Assembly: GCF_001866055.1 (NCBI RefSeq)
Contig: NZ_MLQS01000001.1
Coordinates: 685,701 to 749,700 of the forward strand
Direction of reading: 5' to 3'
Length of the DNA stretch: 64,000 bases
DNA from: Anaerobacillus alkalidiazotrophicus
GTDB taxonomy: Bacteria; Bacillota; Bacilli; Bacillales_H; Anaerobacillaceae
The notes beneath the pieces are model-generated. The model made no database searches, was not told the origin of the DNA, and saw only the letters and a program-made list of their open reading frames with translations. Shown here piece after piece: positions 17,676 to 26,032 of the stretch. Positions within the stretch are counted from its first letter, which is position 1. Each line of letters starts with the position of its first letter. The position numbers were made by a program, and so were the translations under genes.

Positions 17676-18728
17676 ATGAGTTTATATATAGTAGGTTTTT
17701 TAATTTCTTTAGTAGCATCTTTATGTTCGGTACCATTCGTGAAAGAAATTGCGGTGAAATTTGGAATAGTCGATCAGCCAAGTAATAGAAAAATACATAT
17801 GAAACAAATGCCGAGGTTAGGTGGTTTAGCAATTATACTTGGCTTTTTTGCAGGCTTTCTTTATATAAGCCCTACAAATCCTTATTTAATGCCAATTATT
17901 CTGGGTGCTTGTATCATCATCGTTATCGGGATACTTGATGACAAGTTTACCTTATCTTACAAAATAAAGTTAGCAGGGCAAGTTGCTGCCGCCGCAATTG
18001 TAGTCTTTTCGGGATTGACTGTCGAGTTTATTTATTTACCGATGCTACATCGAGTTGAACTTGGAATGTTGGAATATATTTTTACAATGCTTTGGATCAT
18101 CGGGATTACAAATGCGGTAAATTTAATTGATGGGTTAGATGGGTTGGCAAGTGGTGTTTCCACAATCGCTCTAGCAGCGATTTTGTTTATGGCGATCATT
18201 AATGGACAAATGTTTGTCGCGACGGTTACCTTATTATTAATGGCAAGTACGCTAGGATTTTTAGTTTTTAACTTTTATCCAGCAAAAATCTTTATGGGCG
18301 ATACCGGTTCATTATTTTTAGGTTATTTCATTTCAATCATCTCTATTCTCGGTTTTTTCAAAAGTTTTACGTTGGTGAGTTTTATCATTCCGATATTAAT
18401 ATTATCGATCCCGATTTTCGATACATATTTTGCTATCATACGAAGGCTCTTAAACAAGCAAAAAATTACGGCCCCTGACCGGTCACATCTTCATCATTGC
18501 CTTTTACAATTAGGATTTAGTCATCGGACTACCGTATTAATCATTTATGGTATGGGAGCATTCTTTGGAATAAGTGCGATCATTTTTTCAAACACGACAT
18601 TATGGGTTTCGTTTTTAATTATTGGCTTGATACTTTTGTTGGTTCATATTACCGCAGAGTTTATCGGATTAATCGGGCAGAAAAGACCTTTGATAACCAT
18701 GATAAAAAGATTAACGTCTCGTAGTTAG
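17676..18728 (+). CDS. tagO: Undecaprenyl-phosphate GlcNAc-1-phosphate transferase
   Basis: 350 residues from the ATG at 17676, preceded by AAAGGGG; an ATG at 17658 would add six residues but lacks such a site. The protein has about ten membrane segments. Family motifs are present: DQPSNRKIHMKQMPRLGG near the N-terminus, NAVNLIDGLDGLASG (catalytic aspartates), FMGDTGSLFLGY, and DRSHLHHCLLQLGF near the C-terminus. TagO joins GlcNAc-1-phosphate to undecaprenyl phosphate at the cytoplasmic face, the first step for wall teichoic acid and teichuronic-type polymers. It is the only confident plus-strand gene here. It faces the amidase gene head-to-head and ends in a shared terminator with the GGDEF-EAL gene. 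It probably supplies the lipid primer for the polymer locus at 1-12 kb. Confidence 0.93.
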   Translation: MSLYIVGFLISLVASLCSVPFVKEIAVKFGIVDQPSNRKIHMKQMPRLGGLAIILGFFAGFLYISPTNPYLMPIILGACIIIVIGILDDKFTLSYKIKLAGQVAAAAIVVFSGLTVEFIYLPMLHRVELGMLEYIFTMLWIIGITNAVNLIDGLDGLASGVSTIALAAILFMAIINGQMFVATVTLLLMASTLGFLVFNFYPAKIFMGDTGSLFLGYFISIISILGFFKSFTLVSFIIPILILSIPIFDTYFAIIRRLLNKQKITAPDRSHLHHCLLQLGFSHRTTVLIIYGMGAFFGISAIIFSNTTLWVSFLIIGLILLLVHITAEFIGLIGQKRPLITMIKRLTSRS

Positions 18729-18741
18729 ACGTTAATCTTTT
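18705..18741. terminator. Bidirectional terminator between tagO and GGDEF-EAL gene
   Basis: AAAGATTAACGTCT (18706-18719) and AGACGTTAATCTTT (18726-18739) form a perfect 14-bp stem with a six-base loop, with A and T runs outside. It overlaps the tagO stop codon at 18726 and serves both convergent genes. Confidence 0.92.
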
Positions 18742-18746
18742 TAGGT

Positions 18747-20441
18747 TTAGACCTTACATAAGAGCAGTTGTTCAACAGCTTCAGCTGGCACTGGTTTTGA
18801 GAAGAGATAGCCTTGAGCATGGTTACAGCCTTCTTCTCTAATCACAGCTAACTGTGCTTCTGTCTCAATTCCTTCGCACGTAACAGTAAGATTGAGAGTT
18901 TTGCCCATAGCAATGATAAGTTTCACGATCACAGCATCTTCATCGTGGCCATTGCTATTTTTTACAAAAGACTGATCAATTTTCAACGTATCTATTGGAA
19001 AATTTTTCAACTGGCTTAACGATGAATAACCTGTACCAAAGTCGTCTAGTGCAAATTGTACCCCTAGTTGTTTAAGTGCTTGAAGTTTTTTCACAGCGGC
19101 AGCAATGTTGATAATCGCTATATTTTCAGTGATTTCTAATTTCAAGTGTTCTGGTTTAATTGCGGTATCGCGGATCACTTGCTTGACGATGTCTACAAAT
19201 TCTTTTCGCTCGAATTGCTTTCTTGAAATGTTTACGGAAACTTGTAGGGCATTCCCAGCATCGTTCCATTTTTTTATTTGCTCACAAGCGGTTCTTAACA
19301 CCCAATCATCGATATCGACAATTAATCCCATTTCCTCGGCAATAGGTAAAAATTCGTTAGGTGGAACTAATCCACGCTCAGGATGCTGCCAACGAACTAA
19401 CGCCTCAACGCCAGATGGAATACGTGTATCGACATCGACTTGGAGCTGATAAAAAACTTTAAATTCTTGGTTTTCCATCGCATTTCGCAAGTCCGTTTCT
19501 ATAACTAACTGTTGATACGTTCCTTGACTCATGGTATCGTCATAAATCTGATAATTATTTCTTCCCTCTTCTTTTGAGCAATACATAGCAATATCTGCAT
19601 TTCTAATTAACGTCCCTGCATCAATTCCGTGATCTGGATATATGCTCACGCCTATACTTGCCGTTATGAAAAGTTCCCTTTCAACGCGCATAATTGGTAA
19701 TTCAGAGAAGTTTTTAAAAATTTCACTAATAAAACTCGCAACCTCATTTTTAGATTCAATGTTTGGTATAAACATCGTAAATTCGTCCCCACCAAAACGA
19801 CCGACCGTACCTCTTTTTTCAAAAATTGATTTTAAACGGTTAGCAACACCCTTTAGCATCTCATCTCCAAATTGATGTCCAAACGTATCATTAATCATTT
19901 TGAATCGATCTAAGTCAAAAAACATAACTGCTAATTTTTTTCCGTTCGTTTTATGTTCGTTAATTTGCTCCATTAGAAGTTGGTTGAAATGAATCCTGTT
20001 TGGTAAATCTGTTAAATTATCATGGAAAGCATGGTATGAAATGCTTTGCTCTGCTAACTTTCTAGAAGTAATATCACGGATGACCCCTATATAATAGGTA
20101 TCTTCTAAATTTTCTTTTTTGATTTGGGTGATTGTGATATACGACCAATAATGATCACCATTTTTCTTTTTATTTACAAGCTCACCAGTCCATGTCCCAT
20201 TTTCCATAATTTCTTCCCACATCTCGTCAAAGACAGATTGTGGCGTTTGACCGGATTGGAAAATACGAGGGTTTTGCATAAAAAGCTCTTCATAAGTATA
20301 GCCTGTAATTTTTTGAAAAGTGGGATTGGCAGCTAAAATTTGTTGGTTAGAATTTGTAATAATCAAACCGTCGTTCATGTGACAAAAAAGTTTCCAGACA
20401 TTATTGTCATCTACCGCAAATTTTTTCACATATTCTCTCAT
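18747..20441 (-). CDS. PAS-GGDEF-EAL cyclic-di-GMP signalling protein
   Basis: 564 residues, no membrane segment. A PAS domain (about 15-130; ITGYTYEELF, SGQTP) is followed by a PAC-like end (IGVIRDITSRKLAEQ). A GGDEF domain (about 145-300) has the intact GRFGGDEF active site and DLDRFKMINDTFGH. An EAL domain (about 315-560) has VEALVRW, ITEN, LDDFGTGYSS and IDTLKIDQSFV, so the residues for phosphodiesterase activity are present. The protein could both make and break c-di-GMP, with the PAS domain as sensor. The ATG at 20441 has only a weak site; a good AGGAGG lies about 40 bases upstream but leads into a stop in this frame. It is monocistronic, converging on tagO. Whether one activity dominates cannot be told from sequence. 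Confidence 0.92.
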   Translation of the reverse strand: MREYVKKFAVDDNNVWKLFCHMNDGLIITNSNQQILAANPTFQKITGYTYEELFMQNPRIFQSGQTPQSVFDEMWEEIMENGTWTGELVNKKKNGDHYWSYITITQIKKENLEDTYYIGVIRDITSRKLAEQSISYHAFHDNLTDLPNRIHFNQLLMEQINEHKTNGKKLAVMFFDLDRFKMINDTFGHQFGDEMLKGVANRLKSIFEKRGTVGRFGGDEFTMFIPNIESKNEVASFISEIFKNFSELPIMRVERELFITASIGVSIYPDHGIDAGTLIRNADIAMYCSKEEGRNNYQIYDDTMSQGTYQQLVIETDLRNAMENQEFKVFYQLQVDVDTRIPSGVEALVRWQHPERGLVPPNEFLPIAEEMGLIVDIDDWVLRTACEQIKKWNDAGNALQVSVNISRKQFERKEFVDIVKQVIRDTAIKPEHLKLEITENIAIINIAAAVKKLQALKQLGVQFALDDFGTGYSSLSQLKNFPIDTLKIDQSFVKNSNGHDEDAVIVKLIIAMGKTLNLTVTCEGIETEAQLAVIREEGCNHAQGYLFSKPVPAEAVEQLLLCKV

Positions 20442-21172
20442 CTTACTTAGGCTAGCGAGAAGCGCTGCCTTTCACCTCCTTTTTGACGCACACGAGGGAA
20501 GTTTTTTCCTTTAGAGATAATTTCTCTTTCAGATGTTAAAACAACCCTTTTATTTTAGTATATCAGCATACGAAAGGAGCGACTATATATTGTGAATAAA
20601 TTTCACCCGATAATTTTGAACTTTTGTTGTCGATTATATAGAGGAATTATGTGTGCGGCACACCGGTTCTGCTCGATCCTTCCTTCGTTGTGCGCGATTT
20701 CTTGTCGATTATGCACGGGTTCCGGTTTTTGTGCGCGCACCCCCGATTGTGCGCGGTTCTTCCTTCGTTATGCGCGGTTCAACCTCGGTTATGCGCGATT
20801 CCTTGTCGAATATGCGCGGTCTCCGGTTTTTGTGCGCGCACCCCCGATTGTGCGCGGTTCTACCTTCGTTATGCACGGTTTCCCCTCAGTTATGCGCGCT
20901 TCCTTGTCGATTGTGCGCGGGCTCGGATTTTTGTGTGCGGCACCCCCGGTTGTGCGCGGTTCCCACTTCGTTATGCGCGTTTCTACCTCAGTTGTGCTCG
21001 TTTCCCACTTCGTTATGCGCGATTTCTTGTCAATTATGCGCGGTTTACCATTTTTGTGCGCGCCACCCCGGTTTTATGCACGATTCCCCCTCAGTTGTGC
21101 GCGGTTCCTTGTCGATTATGTGCGGTTTACCATTTTTGTGTGCGATTCCCCCTCAGTTATGCGCGCACCCCT
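20442..21172. other. Intergenic gap, largely repeat
   Basis: About 730 bases. The first 190 are ordinary AT-rich leader of the GGDEF-EAL gene with an unused AGGAGG near 20477. From 20650 the DNA is a family A array, listed separately. Three overlapping plus-strand frames of 170-195 codons run through the array; they share its 21-base period and are not credible genes. Confidence 0.6.
20650..21170. repeat. Family A phased repeat array, long copy
   Basis: About 25 units on the plus strand of the form T-G/A-TGCGCGGTTCC plus about eight variable bases, nearly all spaced 21 bases (some 17-18). Unit variants such as TTCCTTGTCGA, CCGGTTTTTGTG and CCTTCGTTATG recur in the same order, giving a longer period near 125 bases in the first half. 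The orientation is opposite to the arrays at 14, 15 and 55 kb. Confidence 0.9.
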
Positions 21173-21210
21173 AAAGTAAAAAGGCTGCCAAGCGGCAGCC
21201 TTTTTACTTT
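21173..21210 (-). terminator. fabZ: Terminator of fabZ
   Basis: A perfect 17-bp inverted repeat (AAAGTAAAAAGGCTGCC / GGCAGCCTTTTTACTTT) with an AAGC loop overlaps the fabZ stop codon. Its A/T ends allow termination on either strand. Confidence 0.93.
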
Positions 21211-21646
21211 ATTTATTTTCACCTAGTGCAAACATTAATTCTGCTTCGGCAACTAATTTGCCGTCTACGTATGCTGTTCCTTTTCCTTTGCCGATCGAAC
21301 CTCTTAGGCGAGTGATTTCTACTTCAAGACGAAGTTGGTCTCCTGGTTTCACTTGTCCTTTGAAGCGGCAGCCATCAATTCCTGCAAAGAATGCTAGACG
21401 TCCACGGTTTTCTTCTTTAATTAACATAGCTACTGCACCAACTTGTGCAAGTGCTTCGATGATGAGTACTCCTGGCATAACAGGATAATCCGGGAAGTGT
21501 CCGTTGAAAAATTCTTCGTTAGCCGTTACATTTTTAATTCCAACTGCACGTGTCCCTTCTTCTAGTTCTACAATGCGATCTACTAGTAAAAATGGATAGC
21601 GGTGCGGGATAATTTCTTTAATTTGTTGAACATCTAGCATAGTCAT
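21209..21646 (-). CDS. fabZ: 3-hydroxyacyl-[ACP] dehydratase FabZ
   Basis: 145 residues, normal length. [12 protein letters not shown] at the N-terminus and [20 protein letters not shown] hold the catalytic His and Glu of the hot-dog-fold dehydratase. FabZ removes water from 3-hydroxyacyl-ACP in each round of fatty acid elongation in the cytoplasm. The ATG at 21646 has AGGAGGT nine bases upstream. It is the last gene of a run that matches B. subtilis order (mbl, flhO, flhP, fabZ), and ends at a strong terminator. The 121-base gap to the EpuA-like gene contains that gene's terminator, so fabZ probably has its own promoter at about 21660-21730. Confidence 0.97.
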   Translation of the reverse strand: MTMLDVQQIKEIIPHRYPFLLVDRIVELEEGTRAVGIKNVTANEEFFNGHFPDYPVMPGVLIIEALAQVGAVAMLIKEENRGRLAFFAGIDGCRFKGQVKPGDQLRLEVEITRLRGSIGKGKGTAYVDGKLVAEAELMFALGENK

Positions 21647-21729
21647 GAATTAGTACCTCCTAATAGTAACTGATATTATTATAATTGTACCACAAATGTA
21701 AGTTTACTACACTCCCCTCTCAAAATACA

Positions 21730-21767
21730 AAAAGCCCATGACAGGTGTTAAAAACACCCATCATGGA
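21730..21767 (-). terminator. Terminator after EpuA-like gene
   Basis: On the minus strand GTCCATGATGGGTG and CACCTGTCATGGGC form a stem with two non-canonical pairs and an A/T loop, followed by TTTTTGTATTTTG. It directly follows the stop at 21768. Confidence 0.85.
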
Positions 21768-22031
21768 CTACTCGATATCTTTATAGATGATGTCGTGAAT
21801 TTGCAGCCATGGTCCTTTTCCTAATACGTCTATAGGGTTACCATCTCCGACAATTCCATAGCCAAACATCGCTCCACCAACAAGGCTAGCTGCAAAGATT
21901 AATGTTACTAGTAATACACGAACCCATATAGGAATAAGACGAATGGGCTTGCGGCGATTACGCTTATTTTTCTCTTCTTTTTCTTTACGTATAGCTTGTC
22001 TATTTTTATTTTCTTTTTCATTAGTTGTCAT
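21768..22031 (-). CDS. EpuA-like small membrane protein (annotated RNA polymerase beta family)
   Basis: 87 residues from the ATG at 22031, with GAAGGTG upstream; an upstream in-frame ATG at 22049 lies inside the region of that site. The first 40 residues are very charged (ENKNRQAIRKEKEEKNKRNRRK), then one membrane segment (about 43-67, WVRVLLVTLIFAASLVGGAMFGYG), then a short outside tail with VLGKGPWLQIHDIIYKD. This pattern matches the EpuA family, misleadingly named in databases after RNA polymerase beta. In Bacillaceae it sits between flhP and fabZ as here. Its role is unknown; EpuA was named from streptococcal DNA uptake work, but that function is not established for bacilli. It may be co-transcribed with flhO-flhP. 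Confidence 0.75.
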   Translation of the reverse strand: MTTNEKENKNRQAIRKEKEEKNKRNRRKPIRLIPIWVRVLLVTLIFAASLVGGAMFGYGIVGDGNPIDVLGKGPWLQIHDIIYKDIE

Positions 22032-22101
22032 AGCATACACCTTCTTCATTTAGAACGTATTATTAGTTGTTGATAGGTTCCGCTCTAAATATCAAACTTT
22101 A

Positions 22102-22947
22102 CTAGCCTCTAATGTTATTTACTAATCCCATCATTTGATCAGCCATTGAAATGGAGCGTGTGTTGAATTGGTACGCTCTTTGGGCAAGGATAAGTTCGCT
22201 TAGTTCTTTACCTAAGTCAACGTTCGACCCTTCCAATGCTCCTTGAATTAGTTTCCCCTCGTTTTCAGGAACTAATTCTAAAACGTCATCGAAGCCTAGA
22301 CCAAGCTGATCGAGATTCGGAAAGGAAAAATAATTATCACCGATACTTTCTAGTAATTGAGGTTTTGTCACACGAAATAGTTGCAACTGACCTAAATTTA
22401 TCTCAGTATCTAGATCCCCTTTTAACGTAACAAGTATGGTACCTGTCTCAGTCACATTAATTGAGTCATAATTAGCTGGTATTGCAATAGCATTACCAGT
22501 TGCTGACATAACGTAGTCACCATCACCTGTCACTAAAAACAACTCATCTGCATTATCTGGATTCGGCGTGAGATAAAAAGCTCCGTCCCTCGTAAAGCGT
22601 CGAGATTCATTTTCATCAGTTGGTAAAACTTCAAAAAAGATTCCTTTTTCACCAATTGCTATGTCAAGCGGGCGCTCTGTTTGAATAATGGCGCCTTGTT
22701 CCATACGTAGAATCGTTTGAGAAACTCGGGCACCTGAACCAATACGAAGCCCGTTCGATGTGTTTCGTCCGGTTTCTTGCTGATGTACGGTTTGGTTATT
22801 CAACTGTTGAAATAGCAAATCTTGAAACTGAACATCGCGACGTTTATAGCCATTTGTGTTCACGTTAGCTACATTATGTGAAATTGTATCTAACTTTTTT
22901 TGCAATTGGCCCATTGTCACAGATGCCGTGATCATCGATTGATTCAT
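22102..22947 (-). CDS. flhP: Flagellar hook-basal body rod protein FlhP
   Basis: 281 residues. The N-terminus (MITASVTMGQLQKKLDTISHNVANVNT region) and the C-terminus (LSELILAQRAYQFNTRSISMADQM) are the paired helices of flagellar rod/hook proteins of the FlgF/FlgG family, which form the axial tube. The middle has the DIAIGEKGIFFEV and FTRDGAFYLTPN strands typical of that family. It follows flhO by 30 bases and should be co-transcribed with it. In B. subtilis these two genes sit next to mbl away from the main flagellar operon and encode distal rod proteins; the order here is the same. No signal peptide, as expected for type III export. Confidence 0.93.
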   Translation of the reverse strand: MNQSMITASVTMGQLQKKLDTISHNVANVNTNGYKRRDVQFQDLLFQQLNNQTVHQQETGRNTSNGLRIGSGARVSQTILRMEQGAIIQTERPLDIAIGEKGIFFEVLPTDENESRRFTRDGAFYLTPNPDNADELFLVTGDGDYVMSATGNAIAIPANYDSINVTETGTILVTLKGDLDTEINLGQLQLFRVTKPQLLESIGDNYFSFPNLDQLGLGFDDVLELVPENEGKLIQGALEGSNVDLGKELSELILAQRAYQFNTRSISMADQMMGLVNNIRG

Positions 22948-22977
22948 TTTGCACCTCGTTTTTTCAAATAAAGTTCA

Positions 22978-23799
22978 TTATCCGATTCTTCCAATCTCAT
23001 TAGCTGCTTTTTCCATGCTACGATCGTACGCTTGAAGTACTCGTTGGTTTGCTTCAAAGGCGCGGAAAGCCGTCATCATATCGGTCATCGTTTGCGTAGC
23101 ATCAACATTCGACCGCTCAATAAAACCTTGTTGAAGTTGATACGTAATCGCACCATTTCCGATTGCTGTACCAACAGGCTCTTCACCTTCATAACGGAGT
23201 AACCCATTCCCTTCTTTTACAAGTAGATTTGGGTTTCCCACAAACGCAACGTTTAATTGCGTGATTTCGCCAACATCATTAAAGATGATACCTTCTCGTG
23301 AAACACGAAAATCTTCATTTGCAACCTGAATTCGATCTCCGTTGTTATCAAGGACATAAAATCCTTCACCAGTCGTTAAGAAGCCTTGTCCATCGACTGT
23401 AAAACTTCCGTTACGAGTATAGCGAATATCACCATTGTTATTTTCAACTGTGAAAAACAATGCTCCTGGACGTCCTGTCTCTTCGTTTACCGGAACGACA
23501 CCTTGGAAAAGTGCAATGTCAGTACTGTTATTCGTCTCATGAATGTCACCTTGACGGAAATTCAATGTTTTTTCTTGTAAATAAACTCCCGTACTTAACT
23601 CACCCACATGATGCGATTTTCCTAAAGGACGATTATCGACTCCCATTGCTTTTACGAGCATGTTTGGAAAAGAGCGAAGGGAAGCATCATCTGCTTTAAA
23701 ACCTGGCGTATTTGCGTTAGCTAAATTATTCGTTAACATTTCTTGACGGCGCTGTTGAGCAATCATTCCAGCGGCAGACGTATAAAATCCACGGATCAT
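22978..23799 (-). CDS. flhO: Flagellar hook-basal body rod protein FlhO
   Basis: 273 residues. GFYTSAAGMIAQQRRQEMLTNN at the start and SNVDATQTMTDMMTAFRAFEANQRV at the end are the conserved rod-protein helices; DIALFQGVVPVNEE and YTRNGSFTVDGQGFL lie between. Like FlhP it should be exported by the flagellar type III machine and form part of the rod. The gene follows mbl by about 285 bases and precedes flhP by 30 bases, as in B. subtilis. A short family C repeat end lies in the gap upstream (about 23818-23855), so the promoter must be within or beyond that element. Confidence 0.93.
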   Translation of the reverse strand: MIRGFYTSAAGMIAQQRRQEMLTNNLANANTPGFKADDASLRSFPNMLVKAMGVDNRPLGKSHHVGELSTGVYLQEKTLNFRQGDIHETNNSTDIALFQGVVPVNEETGRPGALFFTVENNNGDIRYTRNGSFTVDGQGFLTTGEGFYVLDNNGDRIQVANEDFRVSREGIIFNDVGEITQLNVAFVGNPNLLVKEGNGLLRYEGEEPVGTAIGNGAITYQLQQGFIERSNVDATQTMTDMMTAFRAFEANQRVLQAYDRSMEKAANEIGRIG

Positions 23800-23815
23800 G
23801 TTTTCACCTCGTTAT

Positions 23816-23855
23816 TATAAGAAAAGCGCAAGCACCTGGAGCTAGACACCTTTCC
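23816..23855. repeat. Family C element, short fragment
   Basis: AAGAAAAGCGCAAGCACCTGGAGCTAGACA joins the left and right ends of the family C element directly, without the middle. It looks like a deleted or minimal copy, upstream of flhO. Confidence 0.7.
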
Positions 23856-24083
23856 AATTTCAAAAATTAATACTTTATTATCTTGTAAGAAAACATTCAT
23901 GCTTTTAACTAGCATTGAAAGTATATTACTTTCATGAAAAAGCAATAAACATCTTTCTAATTCCCATGATAAAATCACTTTCAATCATCTAATCTATCAT
24001 ATATATCGGTAGGTTCACATGAAAATTAATATGTAAATTATGGAGCATCTAACAGAATGCCGCCAGACACTCCGAAACTTAAA

Positions 24084-25088
24084 CTAAATCTTAAATTTAC
24101 GTTTCTCGATTTTATCTAAGTTTTCTAATAATAGGCCCGTCCCTTTGACTACGCAATGCATAGGATCCTCTGCAATAAGGACTGGTACTTTTAACTCATC
24201 AGCAAGTAGTGAATCAATGCCATGTAGTAATGCTCCACCACCTGTGATAATGACACCTCTGTCGATAATATCTGCTGAAAGCTCTGGTGGTGTCTGTTCT
24301 AAAACACTTCTTGAAGCTTGTACAATATGAGAAACCGGCTCTTCAAGCGCTTTTTGTATCTCCTCTGAGTATACGGTAATCGTTCTTGGAAGTCCACTGA
24401 CCAAGTCACGTCCACGAATGTCAATTTCTTCTTTCCGTCCACCTGGAAACACCGTTGCTACCTCGAATTTAATTTGCTCTGCTGTACGTTCACCGATCAG
24501 TAGTTTGTATGTTTTCTTTATGTAGTGTAAAATTTCCTGATCAAACTTGTCCCCTGCGACTTTAATTGAAGAGGCGGTGACAATATCGCCCATTGATAAT
24601 ACAGCAACATCCGTTGTCCCACCGCCAATGTCTACGACCATGTTACCGCTTGGTTGGTAAATATCCATTCCTGCTCCAATTGCTGCTACTTTCGGTTCTT
24701 CTTCCAAATAAACATTTTTTCCACCGCTTTTTTCTGCTGCTTCACGAATTGCTTTTTGCTCAACAGATGTAATGTTTGTTGGACAACAAATTAAAATTCT
24801 CGGTTTAGTTAAAAAACCTCTAACATTAATTTTGTCTAAAAAATGCTTTAACATTGATTCTGTCAGGTCAAAGTTCGCAATTACACCATCCTTCATAGGA
24901 CGAAGGGCAACAATGTTTCCAGGAGTACGGCCTACCATGCGAAATGCTTCATCTCCAACAGCTAGAACTCTACTTGTTTTTGTATCTATTGCGACTACTG
25001 AGGGCTCGTTTAATACAATTCCTCTTCCTTTTACGTGTACGAGAACATTTGCTGTCCCTAAATCAATTCCAATGTCCCTGCCAAACAT
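24084..25088 (-). CDS. mbl: MreB-like rod-shape protein Mbl
   Basis: 334 residues. The actin-like ATPase motifs are clear: DIGIDLGTANVLVHVKGRGIV (phosphate 1), VVDIGGGTTDVAVLS (phosphate 2) and IITGGGALLHGID (adenosine). NEPSVVAID, ICCPTNITSVEQKA and YLEEEPKVAAIGAGM are typical of Mbl. Mbl forms filaments under the membrane that guide lateral wall synthesis. The placement after spoIIID and before flhO, and close similarity to B. subtilis Mbl as I remember it, favour Mbl over MreB or MreBH. The gap of 110 bases to spoIIID holds no obvious terminator. Confidence 0.96.
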   Translation of the reverse strand: MFGRDIGIDLGTANVLVHVKGRGIVLNEPSVVAIDTKTSRVLAVGDEAFRMVGRTPGNIVALRPMKDGVIANFDLTESMLKHFLDKINVRGFLTKPRILICCPTNITSVEQKAIREAAEKSGGKNVYLEEEPKVAAIGAGMDIYQPSGNMVVDIGGGTTDVAVLSMGDIVTASSIKVAGDKFDQEILHYIKKTYKLLIGERTAEQIKFEVATVFPGGRKEEIDIRGRDLVSGLPRTITVYSEEIQKALEEPVSHIVQASRSVLEQTPPELSADIIDRGVIITGGGALLHGIDSLLADELKVPVLIAEDPMHCVVKGTGLLLENLDKIEKRKFKI

Positions 25089-25199
25089 GTTTTTTCCTCC
25101 CTGCTTTTAGTAACCGTTTCATTGTTCACTCTTAGTTTGTATCCAATGTATTATTTTATCATATATTGTCATTGCAGGGATATGATTTTCTTCTTCTTC

Positions 25200-25487
25200 T
25201 TACTTTTGAGTTTCTACAAATTTCTTTGATGCTGGTTCTGTAGTTTTCTGATATTTTACTTTTGTCGCTTCCCCACCTCTTAAATGGCGAATTGATTTGT
25301 GATATTCTAAAATTTCTTTTACTTCATTTGCCAGCTCTGGATTAATTTCAGGCAATCGTTCTGTTAAGTCTTTATGAACTGTGCTCTTGGAAACTCCGAA
25401 TTCTTTTGCGATCGTTCTTACGGTTTTCCTTGTTTCGACGATGTACCTGCCAATCTTGATTGTTCGTTCTTTGATGTAATCGTGCAC
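25200..25487 (-). CDS. spoIIID: Sporulation transcription factor SpoIIID
   Basis: 95 residues starting at a GTG (25487), with GGGAGG upstream. The helix-turn-helix RTIAKEFGVSKSTVHKDLTERLPEI and the basic C-terminal helix (YHKSIRHLRGGEATKVKY) match SpoIIID, a mother-cell DNA-binding protein that adjusts sigma-E-dependent genes and helps switch on sigK. Length is normal. It lies between spoIIQ and mbl, as in many Bacillaceae. Expression is expected from a sigma-E promoter upstream; the 545-base gap upstream holds a MITE-like element, which could affect promoter spacing. Confidence 0.97.
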   Translation of the reverse strand: MHDYIKERTIKIGRYIVETRKTVRTIAKEFGVSKSTVHKDLTERLPEINPELANEVKEILEYHKSIRHLRGGEATKVKYQKTTEPASKKFVETQK

Positions 25488-25984
25488 ACCTCTCGCCTCC
25501 CTAATTCGTGAGGGTCCAAAAGGTTGTGTGACAGATTGCTAGGAAAATTCACTCTTCATATATAGGGCACGTTCAAAAAGTCAGTAAAATCAGAAAAAAG
25601 AGTGAGGAGAACTTCCTGTAGAAAATCTATTTTATAACAGTCTCACTCGTCTTTTATCATTTAGGACTTTTTAAACATCCTTCTTTATGTAGAGAGGAAC
25701 TTATATATATTTTCCATCACCTGACTTCTTTGGACCCTTCGTTTAATCTAATGATTTGTAACATTTTATTAAGGGAGACGGGTATATATGCATAAAACGT
25801 GATAAAATAAGGGTTTTTATTTGTAAAATGTCATTTTTTTTGATAATTTTAAGTTTTCTTGATAAAAGAAGAATACATTTGGTTTTATAAAGTTAGAGCT
25901 GCCTAGCTTTGAGAAAGGTAATTGCAAAATTCCCACGGATGATTTATGTTTTTTTATTAGTAGCAATGGGGCTCGTATACCACA
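25488..25984. other. Intergenic gap between spoIIID and the terminator of spoIIQ
   Basis: About 500 bases. It holds a MITE-like element (25565-25680). The plus-strand stretch 25928-26008 could encode a 32-residue hydrophobic peptide from a TTG, but with no ribosome binding site; see findings. The AT-rich rest probably carries the spoIIID promoter. Confidence 0.5.
25565..25680. mobile_element. MITE-like element with imperfect terminal inverted repeats
   Basis: About 116 bases bounded by GGGCACGTTCAAAAAGTC and GGACTTTTTAAACATCC, which are imperfect inverted repeats. Inside, AAAGAGTGAG and CTCACTCGTCTTT form a second inverted pair, so the RNA would fold into a long hairpin. No coding capacity. 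A related short palindrome (GTTCAAAAAGTTC) occurs near 37.29 kb. Confidence 0.5.
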
Positions 25985-26017
25985 AAAACAGTCCTCCTAA
26001 AAATTGAGGACTGTTTT
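25985..26017. terminator. Bidirectional terminator after spoIIQ
   Basis: AAAACAGTCCTC and GAGGACTGTTTT form a perfect 12-bp stem with a nine-base loop, with A and T runs on both sides. On the minus strand it follows the spoIIQ stop by 16 bases. Confidence 0.93.
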
Positions 26018-26032
26018 TTTCATTAAGTTACA

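Noticed and set aside
20650..21170. CRISPR array
   Set aside because: No constant direct repeat of 23-37 bases with unique equal spacers; units drift gradually, the conserved part is only about 8-12 bases, and no cas genes are near.
20592..21226. Three overlapping plus-strand frames with Cys-Ala-Arg repeats
   Set aside because: They come from the 21-base period of family A; all three phases are open, which real genes do not show.
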